Part shown: positions 51,923 through 60,217 of the stretch, piece by piece
How the letters are laid out: each line of letters begins with the position of its first letter
Position numbering within the stretch: position 1 is the stretch's first letter
Origin: PALSA-1353 sp050012375
Lineage (GTDB): Bacteria; Planctomycetota; Phycisphaerae; Tepidisphaerales; Tepidisphaeraceae
DNA: 64,000 bases
Assembly (NCBI GenBank): GCA_050012375.1
Contig: JBEKHH010000018.1
Location: 16,599 to 80,598, forward strand
Direction of reading: 5' to 3'
Notes under the pieces: model-generated
What the model was told of the DNA's origin: nothing
Databases searched by the model: none
What the model saw: the letters and a program-made list of their open reading frames with translations, nothing else
Program-made: the position numbers and the translations under genes

Positions 51923-52885
51923 ATGCCCCTCAAACCGCAAGGCCGTATTTTCAACGATATCACCGAAACCATCGGCGGAACGCCGCTGGTGCGCCTGAAC
52001 CGGGTAATCCCCAAGGACCAGGCGACCGTGCTGGTGAAATGCGAATTCTTCAATCCGCTGAGCAGTGTGAAGGACCGCATCGGGGTTGCGATGATCGACG
52101 CGGGGGAGCGAGCCGGTAAGATCAATAAGAATGCGGTCATCGTCGAACCGACCAGCGGGAATACGGGCATTGCACTGGCGTTCGTCTGTGCGGCGCGCGG
52201 ATATAAGCTGATCCTCACCATGCCGCAGAGCATGAGCATCGAGCGCCGGCGCCTGCTGAAGGCGCTGGGGGCGCAGGTGGAACTGACACCCGCGGAAGAG
52301 GGAATGCGCGGAGCGATCAACCGCGCCGAGGCGATTCTCAAGGAAAATAAAAACAGCTACATGCCGCAGCAGTTCAATAATGAGGCCAATCCGGAGATCC
52401 ATCGTCGCACGACGGCGGAGGAAATCTGGCAGGATACCGGCGGGAAGGTGGACATTCTGGTGTCGGGCGTGGGCACCGGAGGAACGATCACCGGCGTGGC
52501 GGAGGTCATCAAACCGCGGAAGCCCAGCTTCAAGGCCATCGCCGTTGAGCCGGTGGCCAGCCCGGTGATTACCCAGACGCTTGAGCACCAGCCGGTGAAG
52601 CCGGGGCGGCACAAAATTCAGGGCATCGGCGCGGGATTTGTCCCGAACAACCTGCATACCAACATCGTCGATGAGGTCATTCAGATCACCGATGAAGAAG
52701 CCTTCGCGTGGGCGCGACGATTGGCCAAGGAAGAGGGAATCTTCGGCGGCATCAGTTCCGGGGGCAACGTCGCGGCGGCGGCCAAGGTGGCGGCTCGACC
52801 GGAAAACAAGGGGAAGATGATCGTGACGATCATGTGTAGTTTCGGCGAACGCTATCTCAGCACGCCGTTGTATGAGGATGAATGA
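51923..52885 (+). CDS. cysK: Cysteine synthase CysK (O-acetylserine sulfhydrylase A type)
   Basis: 320 residues. Makes cysteine from O-acetylserine and sulfide. N-terminus IFNDITETIGGTPLVRLNR, PLP Lys in NPLSSVKDRIGVAMI, PTSGNTGIALAFVCAARGY phosphate-binding loop, GVGTGGTITGVAEVIK, and the CysK-type C-terminal GISSGGNVAAAAKVAARPEN. The tail SFGERYLSTPLYEDE matches CysK rather than CysM. Its stop abuts the cysC start with no gap, so it is co-translated. Confidence 0.95.
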   Translation: MPLKPQGRIFNDITETIGGTPLVRLNRVIPKDQATVLVKCEFFNPLSSVKDRIGVAMIDAGERAGKINKNAVIVEPTSGNTGIALAFVCAARGYKLILTMPQSMSIERRRLLKALGAQVELTPAEEGMRGAINRAEAILKENKNSYMPQQFNNEANPEIHRRTTAEEIWQDTGGKVDILVSGVGTGGTITGVAEVIKPRKPSFKAIAVEPVASPVITQTLEHQPVKPGRHKIQGIGAGFVPNNLHTNIVDEVIQITDEEAFAWARRLAKEEGIFGGISSGGNVAAAAKVAARPENKGKMIVTIMCSFGERYLSTPLYEDE

Positions 52886-53497
52886 ATGTCCGAACGGAAA
52901 GCGACAAACATTACCTGGCACGAAGGCTCAGTCACTCGCCAAGAGCGGCAAAAGCTTCTTGGCCAAAAGGGCCTCACGATCTGGATGACCGGATTGTCGG
53001 CCTCTGGCAAGAGCACCATCGCGTGCATTCTGGAGCAGATGTTGCTTCATAAAAAGAAGCATGCGTATCGACTCGACGGCGACAACATCCGCATGGGGCT
53101 GAACAAAAATCTGGGTTTTTCGGCGGAGGACCGGACGGAAAACATCCGTCGCATTGGCGAAGTGGCAAAGCTCTTCAGCGACGCTGGCGTGATCGCGATC
53201 ACCAGCTTCATCAGCCCGTACAAAAAGGATCGCGACGCGGTCCGGGCGAGCATGAAGCCGGGCGAATTTGTCGAAGTGTACGTGCAGGTTTCCTTATCCG
53301 AAGCCGAGAAGCGCGATCCGAAGGGCCTATATAAGAAGGCCCGCGCCGGCCAATTGAAGGGTTTCACCGGGATCGACGATCCGTACGAAGCGCCGGAAAA
53401 ACCGGAAATCCTGATCGAAACGGAAAAAACCAAGGCCGGGGACGCAGCCGGCCAAATCGCGAAATACCTGGAGGAACGCGGCTATCTCCGCGAATGA
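52886..53497 (+). CDS. cysC: Adenylylsulfate kinase CysC
   Basis: 203 residues. Phosphorylates APS to PAPS. P-loop GLSASGKST at residues 36-44, RLDGDNIRMGLNKNLGFSAEDRTENIRRIGEVAKLF, and the lid segment FVEVYVQVSLSEAEKRDPKGLYKKARAGQLKGFTGIDDPYEAP. Complete, and the Asn/Gly-Leu-Asn loop is typical. No ATP sulfurylase (Sat or CysDN) gene is visible here, so APS must be supplied from elsewhere. Lies between cysK and the PHP gene. Confidence 0.96.
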   Translation: MSERKATNITWHEGSVTRQERQKLLGQKGLTIWMTGLSASGKSTIACILEQMLLHKKKHAYRLDGDNIRMGLNKNLGFSAEDRTENIRRIGEVAKLFSDAGVIAITSFISPYKKDRDAVRASMKPGEFVEVYVQVSLSEAEKRDPKGLYKKARAGQLKGFTGIDDPYEAPEKPEILIETEKTKAGDAAGQIAKYLEERGYLRE

Positions 53498-53538
53498 GTT
53501 TTTGCGGAGGCTTGTCCGCGCGAATCTGACTTTTATCC

Positions 53539-54435
53539 ATGGCTGATTCTATGTCCAGCGGCTTTGTTGACCTTCATTGCCATTCCACGGCCTCCGACGG
53601 CACGCTCTCTCCATCGGAGGTGGTGCGGTTGGCGGTGGATCGGGATCTTTCGGCCTTGGCTCTGACGGATCACGACACCATCGCGGGCGTCGCCGAAGCC
53701 GCCGCCGAGGCGCGGCGTGTGGGAATCGATTTTATTCCCGGAATCGAAATCAGCGCGGAATACCCGCATCCGGGCACGATGCACCTGCTGGGTTATGGGG
53801 TCGATCCACACAACTCGACGCTTGCCGACCTCACCAGAAGACTCCTGGCCGGCCGGGATGATCGCAATCCCCGGATCATCGCCAAGCTGCAGAGTTTGAA
53901 CGTCTCGATATCAATGGCGGAGGTGGAAGCCGAAGCCGGCGGCAAAGTGATCGGCCGACCCCACATCGCCGCGATCCTGATGCGAAAGGGATACGTCAAC
54001 TCGATCAAGCAGGCGTTCGACAAATATTTGGCCCCCGGCGGACTGGCATATTATGACAAGGAACGGCTCTCCCCGAAAAAGGCGATCGCAATGATCCTTG
54101 AATGCGGCGGCCTGCCCGTGCTGGCGCATCCCATCCAGCTTCGATATCAAAACGACGCGCAACTCGAGCGTATCGTCAAGGACCTCCTCGATCTGGGCCT
54201 TGCCGGCATCGAGGTCATCCACAGCGATCACGATGCAAGTTTGGTGGAACAATATTCGGCCCTGGCGGATCGTTTCAGCCTGATAAAGACGGGCGGAAGC
54301 GATTTCCACGGCGCGAACAAGCAGATCGATCTCGGCGTCGCCGCGGGCAGGCGTATTCCGCGAAAGTTTTTCGACGATCTGATGGCCGCAACGCAGACCC
54401 GAAAAGCAGCATCGCCAATGACAAATGACAAGTGA
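53539..54435 (+). CDS. PHP domain phosphoesterase (TrpH/YciV family), possible 3',5'-bisphosphate nucleotidase
   Basis: 298 residues; ATG 53551 is an alternative start. PHP motifs in order: VDLHCHSTASDGT, LALTDHDTIAG, FIPGIEISAEYP, then VLAHPI and IKTGGSDFHGANK, the ligand His/Asp set for three metals. Characterised TrpH/YciV-type PHP proteins act on 3',5'-nucleoside bisphosphates (pAp) or RNA 5' ends. Placed between cysC and cysH, its likely job is removing pAp, the by-product of PAPS use. This is inference by context. The last residues (MTNDK) come from a repeat shared with the cysH start. Confidence 0.88.
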   Translation: MADSMSSGFVDLHCHSTASDGTLSPSEVVRLAVDRDLSALALTDHDTIAGVAEAAAEARRVGIDFIPGIEISAEYPHPGTMHLLGYGVDPHNSTLADLTRRLLAGRDDRNPRIIAKLQSLNVSISMAEVEAEAGGKVIGRPHIAAILMRKGYVNSIKQAFDKYLAPGGLAYYDKERLSPKKAIAMILECGGLPVLAHPIQLRYQNDAQLERIVKDLLDLGLAGIEVIHSDHDASLVEQYSALADRFSLIKTGGSDFHGANKQIDLGVAAGRRIPRKFFDDLMAATQTRKAASPMTNDK

Positions 54436-54438
54436 CAA

Positions 54439-55185
54439 ATGACCAGTGACACTCTTTCCCAACTCGATCTTCCATCCTTGAACCAGATGTTCGAGTCCAC
54501 CGATCCGCTGCGCATCGTCGAATGGGCGGTTGCTCAGTTTGGCGAGGATTTGTTGATGTCATCGTCGTTCGGGGAGGATTCGGCGGCGCTCATCCATCTC
54601 GTTCATCGCGTAACGCCCGGCATTCGCATCATCTTCGTCAACACGGGTTATCACTTCCCCGAAACTCACGCATTCCTGGAACAGCTTCGTCATCGCTTTA
54701 ATTTAAATGTCTGGACCTACCGCACGCGCAACGATCCCATTGCCTATCTGCATCAAGCCAGCGAGGAGAATCCCGCCTGGCGCAAGGACGTTAAAGCCTG
54801 CTGCGCCGCCAACAAAAATGAGCCGTTCCAGCGGGCCATGAAAGAGCTAGCTCCCAAGGCCTGGCTGCGCGGCATCCGCCGGGACGAGGCCAAGACCCGT
54901 GCCGGCCGGCAATTCATCGAGTGGAATCAGCTTTACAACTGCCACGCGATCTCGCCGCTGCTCAACTGGTCGGCCCGCGAGGTTCACGCCTATCTGAAGC
55001 AGCACGATCTGCCGCGCCATCCCCTTTGGGAAAAGGGGTATGCGTCGATCGGCTGCAATCCTCTCAGCTGCACGCGCCCGGTGGGCGAAGGCGAAGACCC
55101 GCGCTCCGGCCGCTGGGCCGGCCAGGAAAGAATCGAATGCGGAATTAACCTCGATAGGAATTCGTTGGACTCGGCGAATCTGTAG
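54439..55185 (+). CDS. cysH: APS/PAPS reductase CysH (iron-sulfur type)
   Basis: 248 residues. Reduces APS or PAPS to sulfite. The pyrophosphate motif is SSSFGEDSAALIHLV, and the Cys pair Cys121-Cys122 lies in KACCAANK, with Cys234 in ERIECGIN as the catalytic residue. The CC pair means a [4Fe-4S] cluster, as in assimilatory APS reductases. The second pair is Cys206-x4-Cys211 (IGCNPLSCTRP), where the family normally has CxxC; a two-residue insertion is visible in the DNA. If APS is the substrate, the adjacent cysC may serve sulfation. Three bases separate it from the PHP gene. Confidence 0.9.
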   Translation: MTSDTLSQLDLPSLNQMFESTDPLRIVEWAVAQFGEDLLMSSSFGEDSAALIHLVHRVTPGIRIIFVNTGYHFPETHAFLEQLRHRFNLNVWTYRTRNDPIAYLHQASEENPAWRKDVKACCAANKNEPFQRAMKELAPKAWLRGIRRDEAKTRAGRQFIEWNQLYNCHAISPLLNWSAREVHAYLKQHDLPRHPLWEKGYASIGCNPLSCTRPVGEGEDPRSGRWAGQERIECGINLDRNSLDSANL

Positions 55186-55200
55186 GCGCCTGAAAGCAAG

Positions 55201-55295
55201 ACCACCGCGATGGCGCGAAGATCGCGAAGATAGACGCGAAGCAAAGGTGCATTTCTTCGTGGTTGTCTTCGCGATCTTCGCGCCTTCGCGGTAGT
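55201..55295. repeat. Inverted repeat of ACCACCGCGA type between cysH and ndk
   Basis: Left part 55201-55232 pairs with 55264-55295 at about 29 of 32 positions. The left end (55199-55221) is almost identical to 59572-59594. It lies in the 233-bp cysH-ndk gap. Confidence 0.75.
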
Positions 55296-55418
55296 CTTCT
55301 TTGCCCAACCATGTTGAACTGATAAACACCGTCGCTCGGGCTGTCTGTATGTTTCATTTCGCCAGGGTCTCGGATATAAAAGGCCCCCCGGAAAATCCCG
55401 GGGATACTTGGAGCCGAA

Positions 55419-55889
55419 GTGGAACGATCGCTTATTATTCTCAAGCCCGACGCCCTCCAGCGCGGACTCTGCGGGCAGATCATCGACCGATTCGAAAGAA
55501 AAGGCCTGCAAATCGTCGGCGCAAAACTCATGAAGATCAGCCAGGCCCTGGCGGAGACGCATTATTCGCCGCATAAAGACAAGCCGTTTTACGAGGGATT
55601 GGTCAGATTCATGACCAGTTCGCCGGTGGTCGTGCTCGCATTGGCGGGCAAGGATGCCGTTGCGATTTCGCGCAAGATGATGGGGGCGACGTTCGGGTCC
55701 AAGGCCGAGCCGGGCACCATCCGCGGCGATTTCGGCGTCAGCAATTCGTTCAACCTTATCCATGGTTCGGATTCCGTGGAAAGCGCCCAGCGGGAATTGG
55801 AATTGTTTTTCAAGGCGGAGGAATTGCTGGAATGGATGCCGGCGATTCAGTCGTGGGTGTATGATTTTTCCAAGGGTCAACCGGAGTAG
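55419..55889 (+). CDS. ndk: Nucleoside diphosphate kinase
   Basis: 156 residues from GTG 55419 with GGAG a few bases upstream. Transfers phosphate between NTPs and NDPs. ERSLIILKPDALQRGLCGQIIDRFERKGLQIVGAKLM at the N-terminus; the phospho-His is His115 in SFNLIHGSDSVESAQRELELFF; RGDFG precedes it. Slightly longer at the C-terminus than E. coli Ndk. The next gene starts 3 bp after the stop. Confidence 0.96.
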   Translation: MERSLIILKPDALQRGLCGQIIDRFERKGLQIVGAKLMKISQALAETHYSPHKDKPFYEGLVRFMTSSPVVVLALAGKDAVAISRKMMGATFGSKAEPGTIRGDFGVSNSFNLIHGSDSVESAQRELELFFKAEELLEWMPAIQSWVYDFSKGQPE

Positions 55890-55892
55890 GCC

Positions 55893-56774
55893 ATGGGCTT
55901 TCGCAATGTTGTGAACGATGGCACATCCAATCAGCCGCGATTGCGCCCGCAGCAGTGCACGGCGGGGATGCGAGCCTTGGGCGCAGGCGAAGCGGGGTCG
56001 ATGCCGCCATTTCTGGACCGGATCGCGGGGGCGGGGTTTTGGGGCTTTGAGGCGAATTGCCAGGGCGAGCAGGATGCCGACGAATTGGCGGCGATGCTGC
56101 GGGACCGGGGGCTGGCGATCGGCTACGCGGCGGTGGCGGGGAAAGCGGACGATCTTTTGAGCGCGCTGGAATTGGCGCATCGGATGCGGGCCGATTATTT
56201 GTCGGTGCGGGTGACGGGATCGCTGAAAGCTTCGCCGGACATCGCGGAGGCTTTGGAGGAGATGTACGAGCTGGTGAACGATGCGGGATTGCCGCTGTTC
56301 ATTGAGACCCGAGGCGGAAGCGTGACGCAGGACCTTCGGCGAACGGTCAAAGTGATTAAGCGGTTCAAGAGGGTTCGCTTCAGCGGCGATTTCAGCTCCT
56401 ACATCTCCGCCTGCGAACTCGCCGCGCCCTGGAGCGAGGAGGTATGGGATCATTTCCGCCAAATCGCCAAGCGATGCGGAAACTGGCACGGCCGATTGGG
56501 CATCGACCAAGCCGGTTTGGGCGAGATGAACCAGGAGATCAAAAAATTGTGGGCGTATGGGATGGGGGAGTGGCTGAAGAAAGCGCGGCCGGGCGAAGTA
56601 TTGCCCTTTTGCTGCGAGCCGGGGGCGGGGGGATGGGAGCAATGCCTTGCGACCAAGGACCTGGCGGAAAAGGCCTGGGCGGAGGCGATAGCCGAGCGGC
56701 GGCCGCAGGAAAATCAGGTGGCTGCCGAACCGGAGGCGCCCGCCGAAATCGCGGCGAATCAGGGGATGCATTAG
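55893..56774 (+). CDS. Xylose-isomerase-like TIM-barrel (sugar phosphate isomerase/epimerase family)
   Basis: 293 residues. Barrel-like strand/helix alternation with PFLDRIAGAGFWGFEANCQ, LSALELAHRMRADYLSVRVTGS, AGLPLFIETRGGSVTQDLRRTVKVIKRFKRVRFSGDFSSYI. The TIM-barrel AP_endonuc_2 pattern (ExH/R metal-site variants) is recognisable, but metal ligands are not all clear. Lacks a signal peptide. It follows ndk by 3 bp, and is convergent with cydB. Substrate unknown; many planctomycetal paralogues exist. Confidence 0.7.
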   Translation: MGFRNVVNDGTSNQPRLRPQQCTAGMRALGAGEAGSMPPFLDRIAGAGFWGFEANCQGEQDADELAAMLRDRGLAIGYAAVAGKADDLLSALELAHRMRADYLSVRVTGSLKASPDIAEALEEMYELVNDAGLPLFIETRGGSVTQDLRRTVKVIKRFKRVRFSGDFSSYISACELAAPWSEEVWDHFRQIAKRCGNWHGRLGIDQAGLGEMNQEIKKLWAYGMGEWLKKARPGEVLPFCCEPGAGGWEQCLATKDLAEKAWAEAIAERRPQENQVAAEPEAPAEIAANQGMH

Positions 56775-56844
56775 AGCGATTTGCATTCAGCCGTAGCGTC
56801 CGCGCCGCCTGGCGAGCGCGAGGCTCACCGCGCCATGATCCGCG

Positions 56845-57852
56845 CTAATAACTATCCGGCGTGATGACGACTTTGCCGCGGAAAACGTGATGGATCACGG
56901 CGGTGTAGGCGATGACCAACGGCATGCCGATCAAGGCGATGATGAACATCGTCAACAGCGTCAAGTGGCTGGATGAACTGTTGTAAATGGTCAGGGTGCG
57001 GGCCGGATCGTTGGTCGAGGGCAGGAGTCGGGGGAAGAGGCCGACGGCCGCGAGGGCCATCATCGCGGCGATCATCACCGAGGAGGCGAGGAAAGCGATT
57101 GTGGATTGACGTCGATGCAGAGCCAGCGGAACCTGCGCCGTGCCCAGGGCGAACAGAACCATGGCGGCCATGGCGAATGGATTGGAAGCTACCAAAAGCA
57201 TTGGAGCGGTCCACAGCGCCGCAGCCGTTGCGGCTACGAAGAGGGCGAGAGTTGCGGCCCAGGCGATTTGGCCGATCCGGATCAGGCGAATCTGCGACGG
57301 CTCGTTTTTGCCGCTGAGATAGATCGCTCCGTGCATGGTGCAAGCCGCCAGGGCGAGCAATCCAACGATCAGAGCGAAGGGGTTAAGAAGATCGAAGAAG
57401 GAACCGCCGTAGGAGCCGTCGCCGGTGATCGGGACGCCGCGGAGGACGTTGCCGAGGGCGACGCCGAAGAGGACCGGGAGGAGGAGACTGCTGATTCCGA
57501 AGGCGGTGTCCCAGACGCGGCGCCAGCGGGGGTTGTCGATTTTGCCGCGGAATTCGATCGACACGGCGCGGAAGATCAGGCAGGCCAGCACGACCATCAG
57601 GGCAAGGTAGAATCCGCTGAATACGGTGGCATAGACGGGGGGGAAAGCGGCGAAGAGCGCGCCGCCGCCGGTCAGCAGCCAGACTTCGTTGCCGTCCCAG
57701 ACGGGGGCGATGGCATTGATGAAATGGCGGCGCTTGCCATCATCGCGGCTGAAAAGAACCATGACGCCGGCGCCCAGATCAAATCCATCCAGCACGGCGT
57801 ATCCCCCGAGCAGGACAAAGATGAGAATGAACCAGATCGCGTTGAGCGTCAT
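56845..57852 (-). CDS. cydB: Cytochrome bd ubiquinol oxidase subunit II
   Basis: 335 residues from ATG 57852; the frame is open further upstream but only across cydA. Eight or nine transmembrane helices: ending N-terminal MTLNAIWFILIFVLLGGYAVLDGFDLGAGVMVLF, the conserved GNEVWLLTGGGALFAAFP and later helices. Structural partner of CydA in the bd-type oxidase. The start overlaps the cydA stop by 4 bp. Encoded as cydA-cydB on the minus strand. Confidence 0.96.
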   Translation of the reverse strand: MTLNAIWFILIFVLLGGYAVLDGFDLGAGVMVLFSRDDGKRRHFINAIAPVWDGNEVWLLTGGGALFAAFPPVYATVFSGFYLALMVVLACLIFRAVSIEFRGKIDNPRWRRVWDTAFGISSLLLPVLFGVALGNVLRGVPITGDGSYGGSFFDLLNPFALIVGLLALAACTMHGAIYLSGKNEPSQIRLIRIGQIAWAATLALFVAATAAALWTAPMLLVASNPFAMAAMVLFALGTAQVPLALHRRQSTIAFLASSVMIAAMMALAAVGLFPRLLPSTNDPARTLTIYNSSSSHLTLLTMFIIALIGMPLVIAYTAVIHHVFRGKVVITPDSY

Positions 57853-59192
57853 ACCGGTAATTCCTGTTCGACGACTGCATCGGGACCGTGGATAACCTTC
57901 ACCCGCAGCAGGTAGAGGTAGAGAATCAACAGAACGATGTAGATCAAGGAGAAAAGCAGGATCGACGCGAGGACGACGCCGGCCGATAGATTGGAGGAGA
58001 ACGCATCGGCGGTTCGCAGCACGTGATAAACGGCCCAGGGCTGGCGTCCGACCTCGGCGGCCATCCAACCCAATTCGCAGGCGGCCAGCGGGAGGGGAAT
58101 CGAAATCACCAGGAGCTTGAGAAATTTCGTGCCTTCAAAGAGTTTCCCTTGCCAGAGGCGCAGCGCCGCCCAGGCCATCACGAAAATGAAATACATCCCC
58201 AGCACGACCATGTTGTGGAAGGAGACGAACGTCATCCAGAGCGGGGGAATTCCATCGGATGGAAATTCGTTGATCCCCGGGATTCTCGCGTGCATGTTGC
58301 CGAAGGCCAGCCAGCTCAGGAGTCCCGGCACTTCGGCCTTGGCCTTGAGAGTCGGGGGCGGCGTGAAGGGAATGGCGAACATCACCATCGGAGCCGAAGA
58401 TTGGCTGCTGTAGAGCCCTTCGATGGCGGCGAATTTTTCGGGCTGCTCGCGGGCCACCTCTCGGGCGTGCAGGTGCCCGGACGGAAAGACCTCCAGAACG
58501 CTGACGACCAAGCCGCAGATCACGGCCAATTTCAACGTGTATCGCGCCACGGCGCTGCCGCGGTCTCGCAGCAGCACGGCCGCGGAAATCCCGGCCATGA
58601 AGAATGAACCCGCCACGAACGCCGCGAGCATCGTATGCAGGAACCGGGGCCACATCGATGGATTGCAAATCGCCTGGTAAAAGCTGGTCAATTCCGCGCG
58701 GCCGTCGCGGAGGACGTATCCGGCCGGAGTTTGCATCCAGGAATTGGCGGCGAGAATCCAGAATGCGGATATCATCGCGCCGAAAGCAACCATGCAGATG
58801 GCGAAGAAATGCCATTTCTTGGCGACGCGATTGCGGCCGAAGAGGTAGAGGCCGAGGAAGCCGCTTTCCAGGAAGAAGGCGAAGACGCCCTCGGCGGCCA
58901 GGGGAGCGCCGAAAATGTCGCCGACGAATTTGGAATACCGGGCCCAATTGGTTCCGAATTGGAACTCCATGGGGATGCCGGTTGCGACGCCGACGGCGAA
59001 GGTGAGGCCGAGCAGTTTACCGAAGAACCGTGCGGCCGCGTCGGCGACGGCGTCGTGATGTTTCCACGCCCGCCATTCCACGATCACCAGCAGCCAGGCC
59101 AATCCAATGGTGATGGGAGGAAACAGGAAATGGAAGCCGGCGGTCAGGGCAAATTGGAATCGGCAAAGGAATCCGACGTCTAAACCATTCAT
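57849..59192 (-). CDS. cydA: Cytochrome bd ubiquinol oxidase subunit I
   Basis: 447 residues. Carries hemes b558, b595 and d and oxidises ubiquinol while reducing oxygen, giving a high-affinity, cyanide-tolerant route. N-terminal FQFALTAGFHFLFPPITIG with the axial His21; WARYSKFVGDIFGAPLAAEGVFAFFLES with the conserved Glu residues; the GRQPW motif (VGRQPWAVYHVLRTADA). A short Q loop marks the cyanide-insensitive type. It lies at the right end of the cyd pair. The large gap upstream (59193-60217) may hold its control region. Confidence 0.96.
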   Translation of the reverse strand: MNGLDVGFLCRFQFALTAGFHFLFPPITIGLAWLLVIVEWRAWKHHDAVADAAARFFGKLLGLTFAVGVATGIPMEFQFGTNWARYSKFVGDIFGAPLAAEGVFAFFLESGFLGLYLFGRNRVAKKWHFFAICMVAFGAMISAFWILAANSWMQTPAGYVLRDGRAELTSFYQAICNPSMWPRFLHTMLAAFVAGSFFMAGISAAVLLRDRGSAVARYTLKLAVICGLVVSVLEVFPSGHLHAREVAREQPEKFAAIEGLYSSQSSAPMVMFAIPFTPPPTLKAKAEVPGLLSWLAFGNMHARIPGINEFPSDGIPPLWMTFVSFHNMVVLGMYFIFVMAWAALRLWQGKLFEGTKFLKLLVISIPLPLAACELGWMAAEVGRQPWAVYHVLRTADAFSSNLSAGVVLASILLFSLIYIVLLILYLYLLRVKVIHGPDAVVEQELPV

Positions 59193-59381
59193 GGCTCAGT
59201 TCCGCAGAAGGTTCAAGCAATCCGTTTGATCATTTTTTCGGTTCTTCACTGTTTTCCGCGCCGGAGCGACGGCGCGGATCGCGCGGGCCAGCAATTGCCG
59301 GCCTGTACGAGCGTAACTATCGTGCGGGCTTGGACAGGCGTCAAGTTGGCGCGAAGTCGCATGTGCCCGGCAAAGCATAAG

Positions 59382-59546
59382 TGAACCGCCAAGACGCCAA
59401 GGACGCCAAGAAATGCGTATTTGCCACAGATGTAAATCAGATGGACACAGATGGAAATGCAATTTGCAACGTCTCTTATCTGTGTCCATCGGCCTTTCAT
59501 CTGTGGCTAAAAGTCTTCTCCGCGATCTCGGCGTCTTGGCGGTTCA
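59382..59546. repeat. Triple-nested inverted repeat
   Basis: Three inverted repeats nested in one another: outer 17-nt arms 59382-59398 and 59530-59546 (perfect); middle 10-nt arms 59423-59432 and 59498-59507 (perfect); inner 12-nt arms 59441-59452 and 59478-59489 (perfect). Confidence 0.85.
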
Positions 59547-59571
59547 GTCGCGTTTGTTCCCGGAACGAGGA

Positions 59572-59640
59572 AGACCACCGCGAAGGCGCGAAGAAATACC
59601 AGGAGAAATTGGCGCGCGGAGACGCGGAGGCGCGGAGAAG
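59572..59640. repeat. ACCACCGCGA-type and GCGCGGAGACGCGG-type dispersed repeats
   Basis: 59572-59594 matches 55199-55221 in 22 of 23 positions. 59611-59640 is an iterated GCGGAG/ACGCGGAGG unit. Both are typical of planctomycetal intergenic repeat families. Confidence 0.55.
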
Positions 59641-59815
59641 TCCATGGGCGGACAAGGCCGGGATAGGTCGATGTCCCACATTCCCTCAAAAGTCCCACAA
59701 ATATTTTCGGGTGGTGGGACATCCACCCGGAGTAAATGGTTCGGGCGCGGCCGGAAAGTTGAAGTCGGTGAACATGGTGACTCCTGGAAAGTGAATTGCC
59801 GATTGCCTATTTCCC

Positions 59816-59848
59816 TTCGACTTCGCTCAGGGCCGTGAGCCTGTCGAA
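59816..59848. repeat. TTCGAC...GTCGAA palindromic repeat
   Basis: TTCGAC 59816-59821 and GTCGAA 59843-59848 close a stem with an inner GCTCA/TGAGC pair, embedded between CCAATTGCC-like words that echo 22187-22248. Confidence 0.55.
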
Positions 59849-60217
59849 CGGCCAATTGCCTAATGGAGAGGAATAAATCAGGGAAAAAGTGCAGCCCTCT
59901 ATATCTATAGGCTGGAGGTGAAAGAATTGGACGTGTTTTGGAGAAATCCGGGATTTTTTTGAGATATTTTTTCGGGCGTTGGAATGCCATGAGCGCGTTT
60001 TGCATGCGCCCGCAGCGTCCGGGGCGGCCGTGCTCGGAATTGGACGCAGATCGGTGCGACGGCTCATTCAATTTGGTAGCGAGGAACGCTCCCAGCCCCT
60101 CCGGTGATTTGCCTGAAAGAATCGGGCTCGATAGCCTCGTTTCATATCTTGCGACGAGAACGGGACGCGCGGCGGGTCGACAACGCAGTTTGTGAAACCA
60201 TATCAAGGAGCCAGCGT

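Larger units (their letters stand above)
59193..60217. other. 1025-bp gene-free stretch packed with repeats
   Basis: No coding region is supported. It holds triple-nested inverted repeats (59382-59546), an ACCACCGCGAAGG word also seen at 55201, GCGCGGAGACGCGGAGG-type repeats (59612-59640), a GGGTGG hairpin (59708-59729), and a TTCGAC...GTCGAA element (59816-59848). Promoters for cydA and the PD40 gene must lie at its ends, but none is clear. Confidence 0.7.

Noticed and set aside
54990..56786. 598-codon minus-strand frame across cysH, ndk and the TIM-barrel gene
   Set aside because: Crosses three well-supported plus-strand genes and an intergenic repeat; composition typical of a shadow.
59193..59260. 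FNR box upstream of cydA
   Set aside because: Only a half-site-like TTGAT word appears (about 59227), with no matching ATCAA at the right distance.
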